NCBI RefSeq assembly: GCF_023522835.1
Contig: NZ_JALCZU010000009.1
Location: forward strand, 124,001-188,000
DNA length: 64,000 nt
Reading direction: 5' to 3'
Source of the DNA: Oceanobacillus saliphilus
GTDB lineage: Bacteria > Bacillota > Bacilli > Bacillales > Amphibacillaceae
Shown piece by piece: positions 9,773 through 18,159 of this stretch; position 1 is the first letter of the stretch; each line of letters starts with the position of its first letter. Below the pieces are notes generated by a model, which worked only from the letters and a program-made list of their open reading frames with translations, did no database searches and was not told the origin of the DNA. The position numbers and the translations under genes were made by a program.

Positions 9773-10231
9773 TCAGGTAGTTGCTTTTACAGTCGCTGAC
9801 TGACATTGTTTGCATATTCCATGAAATGTTAACCTGTGATCTTTTACTTCAAATCCCCATTCATTTTGGACAATTCTTTCAACGTCTTCCAATAAATCGT
9901 TAAATATCTCTTCAACTGATCCGCATTCAATACATACTAAGTGATGATGGAAATGTTTGGCTCCTTCTTTGCGAAGATCATAACGAGAGACTCCATCACC
10001 AAAATTAATTTTATCGACAATTTTCAATTCAGAAAGCAATTCCAACGTTCTGTATACTGTTGCCAAACCAATTTCAGGAGATTTTTCTTTTACGAGAAGA
10101 TAAACATCTTCTGCACTAAGATGGTCCTCTTCCCTTTCGAGCAAGACACGGACCGTTGCCTCTCTCTGTGGAGTAAGCTTATAACTCTGTGCATGAAGCT
10201 GCTTTTTTATTTGTTCAATACGGTGTTCCAT
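9773..10231 (-). CDS. fur: Ferric uptake regulator family protein
   Basis: A 152-residue Fur-family repressor. An N-terminal winged helix (EIGLATVYRTLELLSELKIV) is followed by the HHHLVC metal site at residues 95-100, the structural zinc pair Cys100-x2-Cys103 and a second pair Cys140-x2-Cys143. Fur, Zur and PerR share this frame. The position upstream of yqzK-xerD is that of B. subtilis fur, so iron regulation is the best inference. It is a single gene with its own terminator. Confidence 0.88.
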   Translation of the reverse strand: MEHRIEQIKKQLHAQSYKLTPQREATVRVLLEREEDHLSAEDVYLLVKEKSPEIGLATVYRTLELLSELKIVDKINFGDGVSRYDLRKEGAKHFHHHLVCIECGSVEEIFNDLLEDVERIVQNEWGFEVKDHRLTFHGICKQCQSATVKATT

Positions 10232-10339
10232 GGCAGGTCGCCTCCCTCATATCCCATCTTTATTATAGGCACCAAATACTGTCGTGTCAAAGTATATTCT
10301 CATCTTTTAATTATACTAATTATAAAGTAAAAATAAGTA

Positions 10340-10975
10340 TTAGTAAAATGATTTTATCAGTTCTTCCATGGCTTTATTGGCAATATAGGCTTCAATAAAT
10401 GCTGCGGTGAATGATAATAGTAATAGGAAGATAAAAATGATACAGTATCTGATAAATGGCTTGAGAAGTTGCTGATTATTTCTGCGTGAAAAAAGTTTAT
10501 TCAATAACCCGAGGGAAAAAATCATCGATAAAGAACCTGCTGCTATATAAACAGGAAAAATGATTATATTCTGAGGCGCTATGGAGAAGGAAGCCAGAAG
10601 CAGCCCTTCCAGTCCAAGTTGATTGACAATAAAACCAACTGAAAACCCAACCACCATTCCTTTTACGAACAAAAGAACCCAGACAAGGGGAAGTCCAATA
10701 ACAGACAAACCTAAAATAAATAGTAGCATTAAATATTTTGCATGAAACGTAAAGCTTTCCCACAGGATATCATTTTTCCCTATGGGCACTCCTTCCGTAA
10801 TTTGTATGAAAAAGCGCTCGAGATAAAAAAACAGATCTTGTTTCTGTATGAAGTCCATACTATTGACAATCACTGCCCCAAAAATAATCCCAGTTAAAAA
10901 TAAAATAATCATAAAAAGATAGATAGTTGCATGATTTTTAATATGTTCCCATACTAGAAAGCTGTTTTTATGCAT
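10340..10975 (-). CDS. spoIIM: Stage II sporulation protein M
   Basis: A 211-residue membrane protein with about five hydrophobic segments and the SpoIIM/DUF95 features GAVIVNSMDF near residue 40 and KGMVVGFSVGFIVNQLG mid-protein. SpoIIM belongs to the SpoIIDMP peptidoglycan-remodelling complex that drives engulfment in the mother cell. The ATG is preceded by GGGAGGA; the longer frame begins at a TTG lying inside that site. It lies between fur and the EndoQ-like gene, as in B. subtilis. Confidence 0.93.
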   Translation of the reverse strand: MHKNSFLVWEHIKNHATIYLFMIILFLTGIIFGAVIVNSMDFIQKQDLFFYLERFFIQITEGVPIGKNDILWESFTFHAKYLMLLFILGLSVIGLPLVWVLLFVKGMVVGFSVGFIVNQLGLEGLLLASFSIAPQNIIIFPVYIAAGSLSMIFSLGLLNKLFSRRNNQQLLKPFIRYCIIFIFLLLLSFTAAFIEAYIANKAMEELIKSFY

Positions 10976-11062
10976 CGGAATCCTCCCAGCAAACAATAGT
11001 CTATAATTAAAACTATGAGGATTCCTTATTAAAAATGCCTACTATTGAAATTTAATAGACAA

Positions 11063-12226
11063 TCAAGGAGCGATCGTCCCATACCTTCCTCCACCGCCCG
11101 CATGTATCTTTAATGTTCCTTCACGCATCTGAATAATAGAGCGTGCTAGTTTTTCCGGGATCACTTCTATTAATTCTTCGAGGTGCACGTCATGGAGAAC
11201 ATTCATTTCCGTGCCGAATTGTTTAAGCAGTTTCCCATGTGTTTTAGGACCAAGACCCGGCAAATACTCGAGTGGAACTTGATATAGATATGGCGGGCGA
11301 AGATTATAGTTGTTTACTGTATTCCTTAGTTCCTGAATACGATCATATACACCCTTGACAATTTTGCGCGAACCGCATTTGGGACAGTCTTTCATTCCTT
11401 TAGTAGTGGCTGTCATACAATCGATGCAAACAGTCGTATGGTATTTTCCCAATTTGGGATTCAATCCGTAATTTCGTTTGATTTTTCTACCACCTACTTT
11501 GTGCAGGGCCCAGTTGAACTCTTTAAAAGATGGTTCTTTTAAAGCGATTTCCTGATATTCTCTGGCTATTTTGGCCAATGAGTGAGCATCCGAATTGGAT
11601 ACGAAAGTATAGTCATGTAATTCTTCGATTTGATCTGCCATGGAAGTGTCGGAACTTAAACCGAGTTCGATCCCATCAATCAGATCGGCATCGAATACTT
11701 CTAGTAAGGATTGTTTCACTCCCTTACCATATAAACTTTTAAAAGGAGTGAAAACATGGGCTGGAATAAATAAACCATTCAGTTCTCTTACTTTATACTG
11801 TAGCTCTTTTGCTGTACCGTAGTAACGCTGCGAACTTAAGGTAATATTCTTCATTCTGTCTATCAGCCATTCTGAAAACATTTCCATACGATCCATGGTT
11901 GGGAAATAACAGAGAACATGAATAGGTCCCTTACAGTTTTCGTCATAAATTTCGATCTCAGAACCTAGGAGCAATGTTACTTTTTCAAAACGGATACCTC
12001 CATCAGACAATTCTCTGGCATCACCGTTGTCAATCAAATGTTTAATTTCCTGCTGAACAGCTGGTGCGTGACAGTCAATCACTCCGATCATATCAATCCC
12101 CTTATTACGGCTGGATTCAAGAAGTATATTGGTTAAAGTAAGATTTTTTGAAGCGGTGATTTTTACCGGCTTATTGTACATATCCCTGCCAATATGAATG
12201 TGCATATCAGCGAAATAGGAATTCAA
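11063..12226 (-). CDS. yqxK: EndoQ-like PHP-domain endonuclease (YqxK family)
   Basis: A 387-residue protein with an N-terminal PHP metal-dependent phosphoesterase domain (ADMHIHIGR near residue 7, later FVSNSDAHSLAK), a zinc ribbon (CIDCMTA ... CPKCGS, around residues 270-290) and a C-terminal helix-hairpin-helix (YLPGLGPKTHGKLL). This architecture is that of endonuclease Q, which nicks DNA 5' of deaminated bases. The start is TTG behind GGAGG. It follows nudF with almost no gap, so both are likely one operon for nucleotide or DNA damage housekeeping. Confidence 0.85.
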   Translation of the reverse strand: MNSYFADMHIHIGRDMYNKPVKITASKNLTLTNILLESSRNKGIDMIGVIDCHAPAVQQEIKHLIDNGDARELSDGGIRFEKVTLLLGSEIEIYDENCKGPIHVLCYFPTMDRMEMFSEWLIDRMKNITLSSQRYYGTAKELQYKVRELNGLFIPAHVFTPFKSLYGKGVKQSLLEVFDADLIDGIELGLSSDTSMADQIEELHDYTFVSNSDAHSLAKIAREYQEIALKEPSFKEFNWALHKVGGRKIKRNYGLNPKLGKYHTTVCIDCMTATTKGMKDCPKCGSRKIVKGVYDRIQELRNTVNNYNLRPPYLYQVPLEYLPGLGPKTHGKLLKQFGTEMNVLHDVHLEELIEVIPEKLARSIIQMREGTLKIHAGGGGRYGTIAP

Positions 12227-12229
12227 TTT

Positions 12230-12775
12230 CTAGATCCTCCCTAATGCATGCAGATAGAGTATGGCATAGTTTGTTTTTGCATCGTGAATTCGCTCATCCA
12301 TAACGTATTGTTTTGCTTCTTCCAATGTAAGCTCATGAACTTCGATAAATTCATCGTCATCTCCCTGAGGAGGGTTATCCATTTTCACTAACTGATCCGT
12401 AACATAAATATGTACTAACTCATTAGCAAATCCGGGAGAAGTATAGAATGATGTTACAAAGGATAGATCATTTGTTGTGTACCCTGTCTCCTCTTCCAAT
12501 TCCCGTACTGCTGCAGCAATTGGGTTTTCATTTTTATCTAGTTTGCCTGCAGGAATTTCAATCAGGGACTTTTCCAAAGGTTTTCGGTATTGTTCAACAA
12601 ACAGAATTTTATTGTCCTTTGTTATTGGAATAACTGCCACAGCTCCCGGATGTTTTATCAGTTCCCTTTTAGAAGTTCTACCATTTGGCAATATAACATC
12701 ATCCACCTGCAGGTCAATTATGTTTCCACTAAATATTTTTTCACTTGTTGTCGTTTTTTCTTCAAATTTTTTCAC
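12230..12775 (-). CDS. nudF: ADP-ribose pyrophosphatase, Nudix family
   Basis: A 181-residue Nudix hydrolase with the box AAAVRELEEETGYT preceded by IEIPAGKLDKNENP, plus the ADP-ribose-specific YTSPGFANE motif downstream. It hydrolyses ADP-ribose to AMP and ribose-5-phosphate. I choose the GTG start because GAGG lies 9 bp upstream and the protein then begins like B. subtilis NudF (KKFEEKT); in-frame ATGs at 12784 and 12790 have poorly placed ribosome binding sites. Confidence 0.92.
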   Translation of the reverse strand: MKKFEEKTTTSEKIFSGNIIDLQVDDVILPNGRTSKRELIKHPGAVAVIPITKDNKILFVEQYRKPLEKSLIEIPAGKLDKNENPIAAAVRELEEETGYTTNDLSFVTSFYTSPGFANELVHIYVTDQLVKMDNPPQGDDDEFIEVHELTLEEAKQYVMDERIHDAKTNYAILYLHALGRI

Positions 12776-12910
12776 TATGATCATCCTCATCTCTCAATTC
12801 TATTACCCATTTTAGCATAATTTCCTTATTTCTCTGAGTATAAAAAGTTGTATTCCATACTAGCTGTCCTTACAATAAAATACAAGGATAATGAAACGGG
12901 AGTGTTAAAG

Positions 12911-13831
12911 ATGAACAAAAACAAACTTGGTAAGTCAGATATTATGATATCTAATCTAACCTTAGGCTGCATGTCTCTTGGAAATGACCTCCATGAAGCT
13001 GTTAAAATGATTGACTTTGCTCTTGATTCCGGAATAAATCATCTGGATACGGCAGACTTGTATGATTTTGGCATGAACGAGGAGATAATCGGTAACGCAA
13101 TCAAAAACAAGCGCAGTGAAATCATACTGACAACCAAAGTCGGCAATCATTTCAATAAAGAGAGAAACGAATGGTTTTGGGATCCATCGAAGAAATACAT
13201 TATGCAGGCAGTAAAGGATAGTTTAAGACGTTTGAATACAGACTATATTGATTTCTATATGCTCCATGGCGGTACATTAGATGATCCGATTCATGAAACG
13301 ATAGATGCATTCGAGATACTCAAAAAGGAAGGGATCATCAGAGCTTATGGAATCTCCTCCATTCGTCCAAATGTCATTCGAGAATATGTAAAACATTCAT
13401 CAATTGATGGTGTAATGACCCAGTACAGCCTTCTTGACCGCAGACCAGAGGAAGAAACACTGGATTTATTACATGAGAATAATATCAGTGTGCTGAGCCG
13501 GGGACCGCTTGCTAAAGGAATGCTGAGCAACCGTTCCGAAACGGTAATAGAAAACAAAGGAAAAGAAGGTTATCTCGATTATTCGTATAAAGAACTAAAA
13601 GAGGTGAACAAAAAAATTGCTGCCATTTTGGATGAAGATACTTCCATGAATGCACTTGCGCTAAAGTATGTGCAAAAGCATCCGGCTGTCGCAACCGCAG
13701 TCTTTGGGGCAAGCTCGGTTCGACAGGTGCAGGAGAACACCGAACATGATTATTCAAATTCAATAACGGATGATCTCTATGAAAAATTACAGCAGATTAC
13801 CAAAGCGAATAGATATGATAAACATAGGTAG
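12911..13831 (+). CDS. Aldo/keto reductase (YqkF-like)
   Basis: A 306-residue TIM-barrel oxidoreductase. The catalytic tetrad is visible as Asp and Tyr in LDTADLYDFG, Lys in LTTKVGN and His in YMLHGG. It probably reduces aldehydes or ketones with NADPH; the natural substrate is unknown. It starts at the ATG beginning MNKNKLGKSDI, which matches family starts. It is divergent from nudF, as yqkF is in B. subtilis, and ends at a strong terminator, so it is a single-gene unit. Confidence 0.88.
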   Translation: MNKNKLGKSDIMISNLTLGCMSLGNDLHEAVKMIDFALDSGINHLDTADLYDFGMNEEIIGNAIKNKRSEIILTTKVGNHFNKERNEWFWDPSKKYIMQAVKDSLRRLNTDYIDFYMLHGGTLDDPIHETIDAFEILKKEGIIRAYGISSIRPNVIREYVKHSSIDGVMTQYSLLDRRPEEETLDLLHENNISVLSRGPLAKGMLSNRSETVIENKGKEGYLDYSYKELKEVNKKIAAILDEDTSMNALALKYVQKHPAVATAVFGASSVRQVQENTEHDYSNSITDDLYEKLQQITKANRYDKHR

Positions 13832-13840
13832 TAAACTAAG

Positions 13841-13873
13841 AAAGTGGTATCTATCAGAAATAGATACCACTTT
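13841..13873 (+). terminator. Strong hairpin terminator between convergent genes
   Basis: A perfect 14-bp stem (AAAGTGGTATCTAT / ATAGATACCACTTT) with a 5-base loop, about 10 bp after the aldo/keto reductase stop. It faces the end of the convergent yqkB gene and could act on both strands. Confidence 0.8.
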
Positions 13874-13903
13874 CTTATCCTATCCACTAGTTAGTCCGTA
13901 GAT

Positions 13904-14236
13904 TTAGATTTCTTTAGACTGTACCAAATTGTGTTCGGGAATAAATGGGTTCAGTATCCCATCATTGCTTGAAAGTCGGTACATACCTTTTATTAAATCA
14001 AGTTTCATTTCTTGTGAGAAGAATACGGCCTGTTCCGAATTGATTAAAGTGGGGATTGTCGTGTTTTCAACCTCACTATGGTTGGATTTCCTTTCCTTTA
14101 CCAAACGTACGGTAGGCATGCCGCTAACTCCGCATCCGAATCCCTTTGTGTCATACCATAAGAGGAGATACTTGTCATCTTCCTTTTTCAAGCGTTTCAG
14201 CTGCTGTTCAGCTTCGGGGGTTATCGTTAGTCTCAT
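13904..14236 (-). CDS. yqkB: HesB/IscA-like protein of the YqkB family
   Basis: A 110-residue protein with the HesB-like fold: an ITPEAEQQLKRL start, a DTKGFGCGVSGMPTVRLV centre and a C-terminal beta region. It has one clear cysteine in GFGCG rather than the three-Cys pattern of IscA or ErpA. The family is annotated as iron-sulfur biosynthesis-like, but no function is proven, and the missing cysteines argue against a classical scaffold role. A GGAGGTG ribosome binding site precedes the ATG. Confidence 0.75.
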   Translation of the reverse strand: MRLTITPEAEQQLKRLKKEDDKYLLLWYDTKGFGCGVSGMPTVRLVKERKSNHSEVENTTIPTLINSEQAVFFSQEMKLDLIKGMYRLSSNDGILNPFIPEHNLVQSKEI

Positions 14237-14407
14237 TGAATGTATTCACCTCCTGCTATTTAGTATCTCAACTTTCCACCAATAAATAAAGTTCAAACGT
14301 TTAACTTGGTTAATGTATCTCGAACCGTATTAATTATTCCAAGACTTGTTTGCCAATTTTCACTACGCAAAGTTGAATTAGTATTATGTTGCTATCTGTC
14401 TAAACAC

Positions 14408-15202
14408 TTACTTCTTATTAAATTGCCTTTTAAATAATTTTTCCGTGAGACCAGGAAAGATTCTGTAAAAAATACTCCCGATTTCCATCCAATAAGGCAT
14501 GTTTATCTCTCGCTTGTTTTTTAGGAGATTTGCGACAACAACGAATGCAACCTTGTCTGGGTCAAGAATATATTTCCCTACATTTTTCTCGTAATTTCCT
14601 TTTGGATCGGCGACCGAGAAGAAATTTGTCCGCACAGGCCCTAAATTAACAGCAGTCACATAAATATTTTCTTTTATGACTTCCTGGCGCATTGCGTTTG
14701 TAAAGCCAAGCATTGCATGTTTCGATGCTCCATAGACAGCTGATTTTGGGGTAGATATTTTAGCAGCCTGAGAAATAATATTTACAATATGTCCTTCCCG
14801 ATGGTTGCTGAAATGAGGGATTAACAACTGAGAAATTTTCATACAGGCAAATACATTTAGCTGAAACATTTGTAATACCTCATCCCATTTCATATCTTTT
14901 ATGTAGTCAAAAACCCCAATACCAGCATTATTTATTAAACCATGCACTTGTTTGTGCTCCATCAGTATGTGGTCAATGACCGGAGCGATTTCATCCTGTT
15001 TTTGCAGGTCCACGATATGAATATAGCTTTGAGCACCCAACTCGTTTTTAAGCTGTTCTTTTAGTTGAGCTAATTTATCACTGGATCTTGCGAGCATGAT
15101 GGGAATTCCGCCTTTTTTTGCGATATGCCAGCACAGCCGTTCCCCAATGCCACTTGACGCCCCGGTAACGATTATTTTTCTGTTATAAAGTTTATTTTGC
15201 AT
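14408..15202 (-). CDS. Short-chain dehydrogenase/reductase (YqjQ-like)
   Basis: A 264-residue classical SDR. The cofactor site TGASSGIG lies near residue 14, NNAGIG near residue 92, the catalytic Ser in VNIISQAAK and the YGASKHA (YxxxK) motif at about residue 158. Substrate unknown. Its ATG lies inside the end of the upstream YqjP-like gene (11-bp overlap), so the pair is cotranscribed and probably acts in one pathway. Confidence 0.88.
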   Translation of the reverse strand: MQNKLYNRKIIVTGASSGIGERLCWHIAKKGGIPIMLARSSDKLAQLKEQLKNELGAQSYIHIVDLQKQDEIAPVIDHILMEHKQVHGLINNAGIGVFDYIKDMKWDEVLQMFQLNVFACMKISQLLIPHFSNHREGHIVNIISQAAKISTPKSAVYGASKHAMLGFTNAMRQEVIKENIYVTAVNLGPVRTNFFSVADPKGNYEKNVGKYILDPDKVAFVVVANLLKNKREINMPYWMEIGSIFYRIFPGLTEKLFKRQFNKK

Positions 15203-16154
15203 AGTAGTTTATAATCCCATCCTCTAAAGAATAGTCAATAAGATTCATATGATTTAAGTAATCCAGTTGTCCAATTGATTCGAACATGGTGAGATTAATC
15301 TGTTTTTCGTAATGTTTTGGAAAAAGTTGCGTACAGATTTCGTATGGGGTTCGTGGACCTGATTTTAATAGTTGAAATACTTTTTCAGCCCGTTTTTCCT
15401 GACTGAACAATCGTTTGGCTATAACTTCATCTACTTCTGAAAATATTTCACCATGTCCCGGCAGCACAGTTGTTAATCCCAGTGTTAGACATTTTTTTAG
15501 ACTATTGCGGTATTGCAGCATTGGTCTGGGCCTTGCTCTCCCTTCTTCCATAGGTGCTTCTATAATTGGATTTGGCGATATATGCTTGATTAGATGGTCA
15601 CCACCTATAAATAGTCCATCGCTTTCTCTGAAGAATGATAGATGTGACTGTGCATGCCCTTTTGTTTCAATAACTCTCCATTCCGGATGCCCCGGTAACG
15701 TATCTTCTTCTGCGAGGATAGCAGTTAAAGACCCTTCACCGGTCACTTCGATATAATTAGTTAGCTCAGATAGAGCATAATTAAATTTTTCAGGAATCCC
15801 ATTTTGAATGAAAAATGTATTAAAAAATCTCTCGTTTTGCATTAGAAATGAAGGATCTCTTGTTAACCATAAATCGACTGCTTTGTGTGCAACGATGTGT
15901 TTCAGACGAGGAAACTCCCCTAGTAGACCTACATGATCCGGATGGTGGTGAGTCAGAACAATTTGTTCTATATCGATGGGTCTATAGCCAACTTCTTTTA
16001 ATTGGTAAAACAATGACTCTCTTGCTTCTTTCGTTTTTGCACCAGCATCGATCAGTGTCAGCATATCCCCTTTGATCAAATATGCATGTACGTCACCGAC
16101 CTCATATGGAGTTGGTAAGGTCAGCTGGATGATATTTTCTTCCACGATATTCAA
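15192..16154 (-). CDS. MBL-fold metallo-hydrolase (YqjP-like)
   Basis: A 320-residue metallo-beta-lactamase-fold protein. The metal motif is H69-x-H71-x-D73-H74 in LTHHHPDHVGLL; further ligands are likely in TKGHAQSH, IGGDHLI and LPGHGE. A C-terminal winged-helix-like tail follows. Such proteins hydrolyse thioesters or other esters; the substrate cannot be told from sequence. It is transcribed just before and overlapping the YqjQ-like reductase. Confidence 0.87.
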   Translation of the reverse strand: MNIVEENIIQLTLPTPYEVGDVHAYLIKGDMLTLIDAGAKTKEARESLFYQLKEVGYRPIDIEQIVLTHHHPDHVGLLGEFPRLKHIVAHKAVDLWLTRDPSFLMQNERFFNTFFIQNGIPEKFNYALSELTNYIEVTGEGSLTAILAEEDTLPGHPEWRVIETKGHAQSHLSFFRESDGLFIGGDHLIKHISPNPIIEAPMEEGRARPRPMLQYRNSLKKCLTLGLTTVLPGHGEIFSEVDEVIAKRLFSQEKRAEKVFQLLKSGPRTPYEICTQLFPKHYEKQINLTMFESIGQLDYLNHMNLIDYSLEDGIINYYAK

Positions 16155-16227
16155 TTAATTCCCTCCTTGAGCAACGAACAAAAGCGTGGCGATGTAAATC
16201 GAACCACCTAATGTAGGAATCCTCGCT

Positions 16228-16247
16228 AGCTCCTTGTTGTTGGAGCT
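16228..16247. repeat. Small inverted repeat
   Basis: AGCTCC and GGAGCT flank an 8-base TTGTTGTT loop in the divergent intergenic region. There is no T run on either side, so it is unlikely to be a terminator. It resembles intergenic repeat debris common in Bacillaceae. Confidence 0.45.
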
Positions 16248-16324
16248 GGACGCGACTGTTCCAGTGCGTCAATTAGCTGCGATAATAAATTTATCTTTCC
16301 CCACTTGCATAAAATGAATAGCCA

Positions 16325-16352
16325 TTCACTTCATTGTACATTTTTTTATAAT
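16325..16352 (+). promoter_or_regulatory. Candidate sigma-A promoter
   Basis: TTCACT and a perfect TATAAT are separated by 16 bp, about 105 bp upstream of the glycerophosphodiester phosphodiesterase start. The -35 box matches in four of six positions. Confidence 0.45.
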
Positions 16353-16456
16353 ATATGTACATTCATTACAATATATATGGAGGATAAAGGAAAAGACAGC
16401 CTGTGTAATTGACTTATCTACAAAAATAAAACACAATTATATAAGAGGTGGTATAG

Positions 16457-17182
16457 TTGACTAAAATCATAGCTCATAGGGGCGCAAGCAAATTTGCTCC
16501 GGAAAATACAATGCCAGCCTTTGAACTTGCCTACGAAATGAAAGCTGAAGGCATTGAAACAGACGTACATTTAACAAAGGACAAAATTCCTGTACTAATA
16601 CATGATGAACACGTTAAGCGAACAACAAACTGTAGCGGATTTATAAGGGATTACAATTTTAGCGAATTACAACATTTTGACGCTGGATCTTGGTTTTCCA
16701 GCAAATATGCAGGTACATCTATCATTTCTCTGCAGGAATTTTTGGAATGGGCAATGGATAAGCCCTTGGATTTAAACATTGAGTTAAAAAATAGTAAAAT
16801 AGATTATAAAAATATGGAAGCAATCGTATATGAGATGGTTGATCATTATCAATTATTGAATCGTACAACACTTTCAACTTTTAATCCGGTCAGTGTCCAG
16901 CGTCTGAAATTTCTAAACAAAAAAATAGGTGTGGCATTACTTCATTCAAGAAAACGAAAAGATCTTATCGTTTATGCGAAAAATCTCGGTGCAAATGCGA
17001 TTCATATAAACTATCGTTTGTTACGTAAATCGCTTGTTCAGCAATGCAAACAGGAAGACATGACAATCCGTGTCTATACTGTAAATAAATTTGTTCCTAT
17101 CATGCGCTCTTTTTATCTGGAGTGTGACGGTATATTCACAGATGTCCCAAATAAAGCACTGCGCTATCGAAGTATACTATAA
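16457..17182 (+). CDS. Glycerophosphodiester phosphodiesterase
   Basis: A 241-residue GDPD-family TIM barrel. The active-site residues are visible as HRG in IAHRGASKFAPENT, the GIETDVHLTKD metal motif and His/Asp in VLIHDEH. There is no signal peptide, so it probably acts in the cytoplasm, releasing glycerol-3-phosphate from glycerophosphodiesters. The start is TTG behind AAGAGGTGG. It is followed by rnz and an aldehyde dehydrogenase in the same direction. Confidence 0.9.
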   Translation: MTKIIAHRGASKFAPENTMPAFELAYEMKAEGIETDVHLTKDKIPVLIHDEHVKRTTNCSGFIRDYNFSELQHFDAGSWFSSKYAGTSIISLQEFLEWAMDKPLDLNIELKNSKIDYKNMEAIVYEMVDHYQLLNRTTLSTFNPVSVQRLKFLNKKIGVALLHSRKRKDLIVYAKNLGANAIHINYRLLRKSLVQQCKQEDMTIRVYTVNKFVPIMRSFYLECDGIFTDVPNKALRYRSIL

Positions 17183-17219
17183 TAGTAATTACAGTAATTA
17201 ATTTTTATGGAGGCTTAAT

Positions 17220-18146
17220 ATGGAATTAGTATTTCTGGGTACAGGTGCAGGTGTTCCCTCAAAAGAGCGCAATGTATCTGCTGTTGCTTTAACCCTATTA
17301 CAAGAAATGAATAGTATTTGGTTATTTGATTGCGGCGAAGCAACACAACATCAAATTCTAAGAACCTCACTAAAGCCAAGAAAAATAAATAAGATATTCA
17401 TTACCCACCTGCACGGTGACCATATATACGGTCTCCCGGGGTTGTTAAGCAGCCGTTCCTTTCAGGCTGGTGATGATTTGTTAACGTTATATGGCCCTGC
17501 CGGTATTCGAGAGTTCGTCACAACCAGCCTTAAAATAAGTGGTACACATCTTACTTACCCTATAAAAATCATCGAAATAACCGAGGGTATGATTTTGGAT
17601 GAGGATAAGTTCACGGTTTTTGCAAAACAGCTTGACCATGGCATCCCAAGCTTTGGCTATCGAATCATAGAAAAGGATAAGCCCGGCGAACTAATGGTCC
17701 ATAAATTAAAAGAAGCCGGTATTATGCCCGGTCCTATATATCAAAAGATAAAAGAGAATGAAAAGATTGTCACACCCGAGGGAAATCCGCTTTACCAAAA
17801 GGATTTTATCGGTCCAAGCAAAAAAGGAAGAGTCGTCACCATACTCGGAGACACTAGAATGCAAGAAGAATTTATCTCATTTGTCGAAGATTCAGATGTA
17901 CTTATTCATGAATCCACATTTATGCATGATAAACTGGATCTTGCAAAAGAATATTTCCATTCCACGAATGTACAGGCTGCTACCCTGGCTTCTGTAAGTG
18001 GTGTTAAAACACTGATTTTATCCCACATATCTTCCCGCTATCAACAGGAAGATGAAGAACGCATGTTAGCAGAAGCTTGCGAGATTTTTCCGGAAACATA
18101 CCTTGCGAGGGACTTTTTTGAAATGAATATAGATAACCATAACTAG
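17220..18146 (+). CDS. rnz: Ribonuclease Z
   Basis: A 308-residue short-form RNase Z of the beta-lactamase fold. The metal motif H63-x-H65-x-D67-H68 lies in ITHLHGDHIYGLPGLL. Later motifs are LDHGIPSFGYRI, ILGDTR, HESTF and LSHISSRY. The segment rich in K/E and P around residues 165-185 is the exosite arm that grips tRNA. It cuts tRNA precursors that lack encoded CCA 3' of the discriminator base. A GGAGG site precedes the ATG, 37 bp after the previous gene. Confidence 0.95.
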   Translation: MELVFLGTGAGVPSKERNVSAVALTLLQEMNSIWLFDCGEATQHQILRTSLKPRKINKIFITHLHGDHIYGLPGLLSSRSFQAGDDLLTLYGPAGIREFVTTSLKISGTHLTYPIKIIEITEGMILDEDKFTVFAKQLDHGIPSFGYRIIEKDKPGELMVHKLKEAGIMPGPIYQKIKENEKIVTPEGNPLYQKDFIGPSKKGRVVTILGDTRMQEEFISFVEDSDVLIHESTFMHDKLDLAKEYFHSTNVQAATLASVSGVKTLILSHISSRYQQEDEERMLAEACEIFPETYLARDFFEMNIDNHN

Positions 18147-18159
18147 AGGAGACAAATCT

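Larger units (their letters stand above)
16155..16456. other. Divergent promoter region between yqjP-like and glycerophosphodiesterase genes
   Basis: About 300 bp without a gene. It contains a small hairpin and a plausible sigma-A promoter facing right, and must also carry the promoter of the yqjP-yqjQ pair, which I could not place. Confidence 0.6.
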